Source of the DNA: Pseudomonas sp. URMO17WK12:I11
GTDB lineage: Bacteria > Pseudomonadota > Gammaproteobacteria > Pseudomonadales > Pseudomonadaceae
DNA: 64,000 nucleotides
Direction: 5' to 3'
Assembly: GCF_007677725.1 (NCBI RefSeq)
Contig: NZ_VEDF01000016.1
Span: 42,235-106,234, forward strand
Positions within the stretch are counted from its first letter, which is position 1. The number at the start of each line of letters is the position of its first letter. This document shows, piece after piece, positions 58,632 through 64,000 of the stretch. The position numbers and the translations under genes are program-made. The notes below the pieces were generated by a model, which had not been told where the DNA came from, ran no database searches, and saw nothing but the letters and a program-made list of their open reading frames with translations.

Positions 58632-61181
58632 ATGAAGGCAACAGCGAACGGTCAACGGCAGCGTTTGATCATCGTCGGCAACGGCATGGTCGGTCACCAC
58701 TGCGTCGAGCAGTTGATCGAGCGCGGCGCCCTGGCGCGCTTCGAGCTGCATGTGTTCGGCGAGGAGCGCCAGCGCGCCTACGACCGGGTGCACCTGTCGG
58801 AATACTTCGCTGGCAGCTGCGCCGAGCGCTTGGCCCTGTGTGGGCAGGATTACTACGTCGCGAACGGCGTGCAGTTGCACTTGGGCGAAGCGGTCGTCGC
58901 GATTGACCGTGAGCGTGGCGAAGTGGTGACCGCCGCAGGGCGCTACGCCTATGACCAGTTGATTCTGGCCACCGGTTCCTACCCGTTCGTTCCGCCGATC
59001 GCCGGCTGCGAGGGTGATGCACGGCTGGTCTATCGCACCTTGGACGACCTGGATGCCATACGCACCGCTGCCGCTGCAGCGCGCCGCGGCGTGGTGGTGG
59101 GCGGTGGCCTGCTCGGCCTGGAAGCGGCCAACGCGCTGAAGTCCCTGGGCCTCGAAGCGCACGTGGTGGAGTTCGCCCCGCGGCTGATGCCGGTGCAGCT
59201 CGACAGCGACGCTGGCGCTGCCTTGAAAGCGCAGATCGAGGCGCTGGGCGTGGGCGTGCATCTGGCGTGTGCGACCCAATCGGTGACTGCCGGGCAGGAC
59301 TATCGCTACCGCATGAATTTCGACGGCGCAGCGCATCTGGAAACCGACCTGATCGTGTTCTCTGCCGGTATTCGTCCGCAGGATGCCCTGGCCCGGGCCT
59401 GCGGTCTGGAGATCGCAGCGCGTGGCGGCGTGGTGATCGACAACCACTGTCGCAGCAGCGATCCGCGTATTTTCGCCATCGGTGAATGCGCGTCATGGAA
59501 TGGCAGCGTGTTCGGCCTGGTAGCCCCTGGCTACAGCATGGCGCGCAACCTGGCAGGGCTGCTGCTGGGCGAAAGCGCCAGTGCCTTCAGCGGGGCCGAC
59601 ATGTCGACCAAGCTCAAGCTGCTGGGCGTGGATGTCGGCTCGATCGGCGATGCCCACGGTGCAACCCCCGGCGCCCGCAGCTATCGCTATATCGATGAAG
59701 CCAACAACAGCTATCGGCGGCTGGTAGTGGATGCCAGCGGCAAGCACGTGCTCGGCGCGGTGCTGGTGGGCGATAACAGCTATTACGACACCTTGCTGCA
59801 ATACGCCCAGAACGCCATCGTCCTGCCGGACGATCCGGCCTCCCTGATCCTGCCGCAAGGCAACGGCGCGCCGACACTCGGCGCTGATGCGTTGCCCGCC
59901 ACTGCGACCCTCTGTTCCTGCCACAACGTCAGCAAGGGCCAGGTCTGCACTGCCATCGACAACGGCTGTGGCGATCTGGCTGCGGTCAAGGGGTGCACCA
60001 AGGCCGCCACCGGTTGTGGCGGTTGCGCGGCGCTGCTCAAGCAGGTCGTGGAGCATGAGCTGAGTGCGCGCGGCGTGGCAGTCGACAAAAGCCTGTGCGA
60101 GCATTTCGCCTACACCCGCCAGGAGTTGTACGCCTTGGTGCGGGTTGGGGATATCCGCAGCTTCGATGCGCTGCTCGAGCGCCACGGGAAAGGGCAGGTG
60201 GGCTGCGCTAGCTGCAAACCGGTGGTGGGTTCGATCCTCGCCTCGTGCTGGAACCAGCCGATCATGGATCCGTCATTGGTGCCGCTGCAGGACACCAACG
60301 ATACGTTCATGGCCAACATGCAGAAGAACGGGACTTACTCGGTGGTGCCGCGCATTCCCGGTGGCGAGATCACCCCGGACAAGCTCATCGTGATTGGCCA
60401 GGTGGCGAAGAAGTACGACCTCTACACCAAGATCACCGGCGGGCAGCGCATCGATCTGTTCGGCGCTCAATTGCATGAGCTGCCGCTGATCTGGGGCGAG
60501 TTGATCGAAGCCGGCTTCGAAACCGGGCACGCCTATGGCAAATCGACACGCACGGTCAAATCATGCGTCGGCAGTACGTGGTGCCGCTACGGTGTACAGG
60601 ACAGCGTCGCCATGGCGTTGCACCTCGAGGACCGTTACAAGGGCTTGCGCAGCCCGCACAAACTCAAGTTCGCCGTGTCGGGCTGCACCCGCGAATGCGC
60701 CGAGGCGCAAAGCAAGGACATCGGCGTCATCGCCACGGAAAAAGGCTGGAACCTGTACATCTGCGGCAACGGCGGCATGCGTCCACGCCACGCTGAGCTG
60801 TTCGCCACTGATCTGGACGACCAGGCGCTGGTGCGCCTGATCGACCGGGTGCTGATGTTCTACATCCGCACCGCCGATAAATTGCAACGCACCTCGGTGT
60901 GGCGCAAGGGGCTTGAGGGCGGACTGGACTACCTCAAGCAGGTGATCATCGAAGACAGCCTGGGCCTGGCGGGCGAGCTCGAAGCACAGATGCAGCATGT
61001 GGTCGATCGCTACGAATGCGAATGGGCCAATGCGCTGAAAGATCCGGAGAAGCTCAAGCGCTTCCGCACGTTCGTCAATGACCGCCGCGCCGACCCGGAC
61101 GTGCACTTCGTGCGCGAGCGCGACCAGCGCCGACCGGCAACACCCCTGCACCTGATCCCAACCACCGAGGAGGCTGTCTGA
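58632..61181 (+). CDS. nirB: Assimilatory nitrite reductase large subunit NirB
   Basis: NAD(P)H-dependent six-electron reduction of nitrite to ammonium. 849 aa: FAD/NAD domains (RLIIVGNGMVGHHCVEQL near residue 11; GVVVGGGLLGLEAANALK near 155), a BFD-like [2Fe-2S] domain at about 424-475 (CSCHNVSKGQ, CGGCAALLKQ), then the sulfite/nitrite reductase repeats, with siroheme/[4Fe-4S] ligands in KSCVGSTWCRYG and VSGCTRECAEAQ at about 645-690. Full length. ATG after the attenuator; its TGA overlaps the nirD ATG. Confidence 0.94.
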   Translation: MKATANGQRQRLIIVGNGMVGHHCVEQLIERGALARFELHVFGEERQRAYDRVHLSEYFAGSCAERLALCGQDYYVANGVQLHLGEAVVAIDRERGEVVTAAGRYAYDQLILATGSYPFVPPIAGCEGDARLVYRTLDDLDAIRTAAAAARRGVVVGGGLLGLEAANALKSLGLEAHVVEFAPRLMPVQLDSDAGAALKAQIEALGVGVHLACATQSVTAGQDYRYRMNFDGAAHLETDLIVFSAGIRPQDALARACGLEIAARGGVVIDNHCRSSDPRIFAIGECASWNGSVFGLVAPGYSMARNLAGLLLGESASAFSGADMSTKLKLLGVDVGSIGDAHGATPGARSYRYIDEANNSYRRLVVDASGKHVLGAVLVGDNSYYDTLLQYAQNAIVLPDDPASLILPQGNGAPTLGADALPATATLCSCHNVSKGQVCTAIDNGCGDLAAVKGCTKAATGCGGCAALLKQVVEHELSARGVAVDKSLCEHFAYTRQELYALVRVGDIRSFDALLERHGKGQVGCASCKPVVGSILASCWNQPIMDPSLVPLQDTNDTFMANMQKNGTYSVVPRIPGGEITPDKLIVIGQVAKKYDLYTKITGGQRIDLFGAQLHELPLIWGELIEAGFETGHAYGKSTRTVKSCVGSTWCRYGVQDSVAMALHLEDRYKGLRSPHKLKFAVSGCTRECAEAQSKDIGVIATEKGWNLYICGNGGMRPRHAELFATDLDDQALVRLIDRVLMFYIRTADKLQRTSVWRKGLEGGLDYLKQVIIEDSLGLAGELEAQMQHVVDRYECEWANALKDPEKLKRFRTFVNDRRADPDVHFVRERDQRRPATPLHLIPTTEEAV

Positions 61182-61543
61182 TGAATCAATCCGCTGTTGT
61201 CGCCAAGCGCTGTGAACGTTGGCAAACGGTCTGCCACACCGATGACCTGGTGGCCGATTCCGGTGTCGTGGCCTGGCTCGATGGCGCTCAGGTGGCGATA
61301 TTCTATCTGCCCGGCGTGGAGCCGAGTGTCTTCGCCGTGGACAACCGCGACCCCCGTTCCGGCGCCAACATCATCGGCCGCGGCCTGGTTGGCAGCCTGC
61401 AAGGCGAATTGGTGGTAGCCGCGCCGTTGTACAAGCAGCATTTCAGCTTGCTCAGCGGCAAGTGTCTGGAAGATGCGGGGCAACGGTTGCGTGTATGGCC
61501 AGTGCGTATCAACGGCACTGCCGTCGAGTTGGGCGTAGTTTGA
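61181..61543 (+). CDS. nirD: Nitrite reductase small subunit NirD
   Basis: 120-aa Rieske-fold subunit of the assimilatory nitrite reductase. The fold is recognisable (FYLPGVEPSVFAVDNRDPRSGANIIGRG, split here; VAAPLYKQHFSLLSGKC), but the Cys-His pairs that bind a Rieske cluster are missing, which is normal for NirD. Translationally coupled to nirB through an ATGA-type overlap. Last gene of the nitrogen-controlled operon. Confidence 0.92.
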   Translation: MNQSAVVAKRCERWQTVCHTDDLVADSGVVAWLDGAQVAIFYLPGVEPSVFAVDNRDPRSGANIIGRGLVGSLQGELVVAAPLYKQHFSLLSGKCLEDAGQRLRVWPVRINGTAVELGVV

Positions 61544-61602
61544 GTTCGCTGGAGTCCAGCGCGCCACAGCATTCACTACCAGAGTATGAACGCGATCTTC
61601 TT

Positions 61603-61652
61603 TCGTGGGAGCGGCCTTGTGTCGCGAAAGGGCCGCACAGCGGCCCCGGCAA
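61603..61652. repeat. REP-like extragenic palindrome
   Basis: GTGGGAGCGGCCTTGTGTCG followed by the GGGCCGC/GCGGCCC hairpin, the form of P. putida-type REP elements, about 60 bp downstream of nirD. It also marks the left border of the low-GC region. Confidence 0.75.
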
Positions 61653-61725
61653 TACCAGAAGTTAAACTGACATCTGGATCGCGTGGTGCACGCCGTACCC
61701 ATCAATAAGTTGAGCCCCAACTACC

Positions 61726-62553
61726 TCATAGTTGCTCGAAACCACTCGGAACGCTACGGGATTCAAGGTCCATCTCCGCTGGCCACTCGACTTTGGGAGC
61801 AAGCCGGTCGATTGGGTTGCGATGCTTCATGTTTTCCAGCGTGATAGGGTAAGGAAATTCATTCCAATCTTCCGGCGGATAAGCAAAGGTGGGAAGCGCC
61901 GCGGGACCCTCTTGCATGTAGAGGCGGGCGATGGCCCAATATTGAGCACCCTCTTCAAGATCGTCCGCGAGAAATAATCTATCGATGACCTGCTTGGTGC
62001 CGGGCAGGCACACGGACAGCATCACCCATTCTTTCAACCCTCCGTGGCCAGGACGAAAGACCCGATAGGCTTCTGCAGTGATGTCATCCCAGTCATAGGC
62101 AACAGGCTTGAGACCCCATCGGCTTCGGCTAAAGGGGAAGAGGAAGCTGAATCGGTATTGGTAAAAATAGACTTTCCGGCGAGGCCTGTTGAAGCGTATG
62201 GGCTCGTCACGAGGAAAGCCAAGTTCCGTGCGGATATGTGGAGTTAGCAAGATCACAGTTATTGCAGGTATGAATATCGAGGTTAAAATAATCTCCAGGT
62301 TTATCGATGGTTGTGTGAACACGTTGCTGTAGATTATTTCTATAGCATACAAGAGGTACCAAGCTATGAGCGTTGGGCCTGTTAGCAACCACGCCCCCCG
62401 AATTCTTATCGAGGAGCGCGGTAGTTCCAAGTAGACTTCATTTATCGTGTTAGGAGGAGGGTCTATATCAGGGCGAATCTCTCCTTGAGTGACCGGCGTC
62501 TCGGTGTTGGGCAGGTCATGCGTCCAGCCTGGGGCTCGATGTCTCAGGCTCAT
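61726..62553 (-). CDS. DUF6708 membrane protein next to a T6SS effector
   Basis: 275 aa with two TM helices near residues 53-77 (LLTGPTLIAWYLLYAIEIIY) and 84-105 (EIILTSIFIPAITVILL), and a cytoplasmic C-half with YDWDDITAEAYRVFRPGHGG. The INEVYLELPRSSIRIRG start and layout match DUF6708 proteins found beside VasX/BTH_I2691-type T6SS effectors, where they are likely immunity proteins or accessories. Its ATG overlaps the end of the -1-frame coding remnant of the effector. GC is clearly lower than in nirBD. Confidence 0.72.
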   Translation of the reverse strand: MSLRHRAPGWTHDLPNTETPVTQGEIRPDIDPPPNTINEVYLELPRSSIRIRGAWLLTGPTLIAWYLLYAIEIIYSNVFTQPSINLEIILTSIFIPAITVILLTPHIRTELGFPRDEPIRFNRPRRKVYFYQYRFSFLFPFSRSRWGLKPVAYDWDDITAEAYRVFRPGHGGLKEWVMLSVCLPGTKQVIDRLFLADDLEEGAQYWAIARLYMQEGPAALPTFAYPPEDWNEFPYPITLENMKHRNPIDRLAPKVEWPAEMDLESRSVPSGFEQL

Positions 62554-62732
62554 GCGTTCTCCTCATTTAAAATGTGTTCGGCGTAAGCGCTAGGAATGTC
62601 GCGATCCGGCCAATAAACTGTGACTAGCGAGGCGGAGATGATGCTGCGCGGCAAAAACTGCTGTGTTAGCTTCACGGTTCCAGAGATCGAAAGCTCAGTT
62701 TCTTGCCCGTTTTTGATCAGTTCAACTTCGTT
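62550..62732 (-). pseudogene. Frame-shifted coding remnant, probable lost C-terminus of the effector
   Basis: After the effector stop at 62717 the minus strand stays open in the -1 frame for 60 codons and reads protein-like: ELSISGTVKLTQQFLPRSII, then SASLVTVYWPDRDIPSAY, ending ILNEENA. There is no good start codon. Its TGA overlaps the DUF6708 ATG (ATGA), as an upstream operon gene would. A one-base deletion near 62720-62735 would explain it. Confidence 0.55.
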
Positions 62733-64000
62733 TCATAGTTGCTCAAGTAATCAGGAATGGATGACTTAAGCGCTGTCTCTAATGCTGCGTATGCAGATGC
62801 CCTGCCGGTTGTGTGAGGTGCATGGTTTGATCGGTCGATAACGACTTCTCCTTCGGTAGGCATTGTCGAACCTTTCGCGTCGACGCGGTGCAGAACAAGC
62901 ATATAGCGATACCCTGAACGGCTTTCTGAGAATTGTGGAAGAGTGACGTAGAACTTCAACGTTTTCGCTGTTTCAACGCTAACGAGGCCTCCAATTTTTG
63001 AATGACTTTCCACCTCAAGCATGGACGTTTTGAAATTCATAATAGGCGTTATGCCAAGCGTCGCGTTATTTAATTCTGCGAAAGCAAGATCTGCATCGAT
63101 GGGGGAAGGCCAGTGTATGCTCGGAGTTTCATTGCCGTAGCCAAAATAACAGCGCCTAGCCCATTTTTCCAAAGGGCTAGACTCAAGCCTGTCAGCGGAT
63201 TTCATAAGACTGTAAGTCCATAGGCTAAAGACAATTGCTACACCTAACGGACCCATCGCAAGAGGCATGAAAGTGCTGAAAGCTGAAGCTATGATCCCAG
63301 CTTGGGCGATGCCCGAAGCCCATCCGTACATACCCGTGGCGCTGACGTCACCTGCGGCTAAAGTACGTACTTTTGCGCGTTGCGCTTGCATGACGTCAAA
63401 TATGCCAGCAGCGGCGCTAATAGCTCCGCCTACGCTGACGACAGATTTTCCGGCAAGAAAATTGCCGTGCTGGTTGTTCCGGAATTTCGAGTAGTGCCCT
63501 GCAAGCTCAACCCCAGTTCCCACAATACTCAAGCCCGTGCCAAACAATGCAAGCTTGGCCTCGTGATGCTTAGGCTTAATCGAATATTCCAAAGCCTCTG
63601 CGTTCTTTCGGAAACTGTCACCTAGCAAAAACAGACTTCCCATCGAGAGCAGCATCTCCCACGCCTTACCCGCCCCGCGCAACCCCTCAAAACTCCCCTT
63701 AACCATCTGCGAAACCTGCCCCGCGCTAATCTGCATCCGTTGCAGCGCCTGCCGCGCCTGCGGTTCCAGTGTCCCTGCCGCCACCTTGATCTCGACCAAC
63801 GCCGCCTTCGCTGCCTCGTTGAACTGGCCGGCACTGTGCTTCAGTTCGCTGACCAAGCGCTCGCGCACTTCATGCCCCTTGCCCTCGACCCACACGGTGA
63901 CCGAAATCATCTGGTGGGCGATCTTCGGGTCGAGCACGGCGAGGCTCAGCAGGCCGGTCTGGATGATCGGTTTAACCCGGCCCACCGGCTTGAAGATGCC
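62717..64000 (-). CDS. T6SS effector, VasX/BTH_I2691 type, C-terminal part
   Basis: The frame is open to the right edge, so the N-terminus is outside the window; about 427 codons are visible. N-terminal part here: amphipathic Ala-rich helices (AALVEIKVAAGTLEPQARQAL). Then hydrophobic segments VSVGGAISAAAGIFDVM and GIAQAGIIASAFSTFMPLAMG, PLGVAIVFSLWTYSLM, suited to membrane insertion, and a soluble C-tail ending SNYETKLN. This matches pore-forming VasX/BTH_I2691-type effectors, with DUF6708 next to them. The stop may be premature (see the remnant at 62550-62732). Confidence 0.68.
   Translation of the reverse strand, partial: GIFKPVGRVKPIIQTGLLSLAVLDPKIAHQMISVTVWVEGKGHEVRERLVSELKHSAGQFNEAAKAALVEIKVAAGTLEPQARQALQRMQISAGQVSQMVKGSFEGLRGAGKAWEMLLSMGSLFLLGDSFRKNAEALEYSIKPKHHEAKLALFGTGLSIVGTGVELAGHYSKFRNNQHGNFLAGKSVVSVGGAISAAAGIFDVMQAQRAKVRTLAAGDVSATGMYGWASGIAQAGIIASAFSTFMPLAMGPLGVAIVFSLWTYSLMKSADRLESSPLEKWARRCYFGYGNETPSIHWPSPIDADLAFAELNNATLGITPIMNFKTSMLEVESHSKIGGLVSVETAKTLKFYVTLPQFSESRSGYRYMLVLHRVDAKGSTMPTEGEVVIDRSNHAPHTTGRASAYAALETALKSSIPDYLSNYETKLN

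Noticed and set aside
61732..62247. Plus-strand ORFs opposite DUF6708
   Set aside because: The minus-strand frame has the membrane helices and family pattern; the plus-strand frames are fragments.

Overview
The window is high-GC chromosomal DNA of a Pseudomonas, very probably of the P. putida group. The gene order ldhA-gacS-two-component pair-cysM-rlmD-relA-mazG, then purN-purM, a DUF2066 gene, an AI-2E-type permease, hda, paired NlpC/P60 lipoproteins, the aerobic-type cob operon and nirBD next to a nitrate reductase fused to a flavoprotein, fits that group. Most of the sequence is densely packed core genome; accessory-looking DNA lies at 31.8-32.8 kb, 36.5-37.5 kb and 61.5-64 kb.

Left part (1-20.5 kb): the 5' part of ldhA and the global regulator kinase gacS on the minus strand; an OmpR/histidine-kinase pair; cysteine synthesis (cysM), 23S rRNA methylation (rlmD), the stringent response (relA) and NTP clean-up (mazG); a DUF2058 gene; small and DUF3108 genes; purine synthesis (purM-purN); a DUF2066 exported protein, a permease and the replication regulator Hda; two tandem NlpC/P60 lipoproteins; a sorbosone-dehydrogenase-like lipoprotein.

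Cobalamin region (20.7-29.8 kb): a cobalamin riboswitch precedes ten same-strand genes (cobO, cobB, bluB, cobD, cobC, cobQ, cobP, cobT, alpha-ribazole phosphatase, cobS), nearly all with overlapping stop and start codons. They carry out corrin adenylation, amidation, lower-ligand synthesis and nucleotide-loop assembly. An MFS transporter, a 40-residue protein and an exported glutathione peroxidase follow.

Middle (31.8-43 kb): two approximately 287-bp inverted repeats with tandem short repeats, a DUF2798 membrane protein, a LysR regulator, a FadL-like porin, poorly characterised small genes and a nearly 1 kb gene-poor stretch, a SEL1-type protein, rmuC, and a large symporter-sensor kinase of the MxtR/CrbS type.

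A candidate regulon at 43-48.1 kb comprises a GntR/UTRA regulator, an MFS organic-acid transporter, a pyrone-lactonase-like amidohydrolase and an HBM-type chemoreceptor. The same 16-bp palindrome lies upstream of the regulator and upstream of the chemoreceptor, suggesting one circuit for sensing, uptake and breakdown of an unknown compound.

Right part (48-64 kb): a lysophospholipid flippase/acyltransferase fusion; a guanidinium exporter under a guanidine-II riboswitch; a BASS transporter; rdgC; two duplicated tRNA-Val/tRNA-Asp units; map; then nitrate/nitrite assimilation (nitrate reductase-flavoprotein fusion, nirB, nirD) with sigma-54 promoters and leader RNAs that look like NasT antitermination targets. 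The window ends in a low-GC type VI secretion effector/DUF6708 locus whose effector reading frame appears broken near its 3' end.
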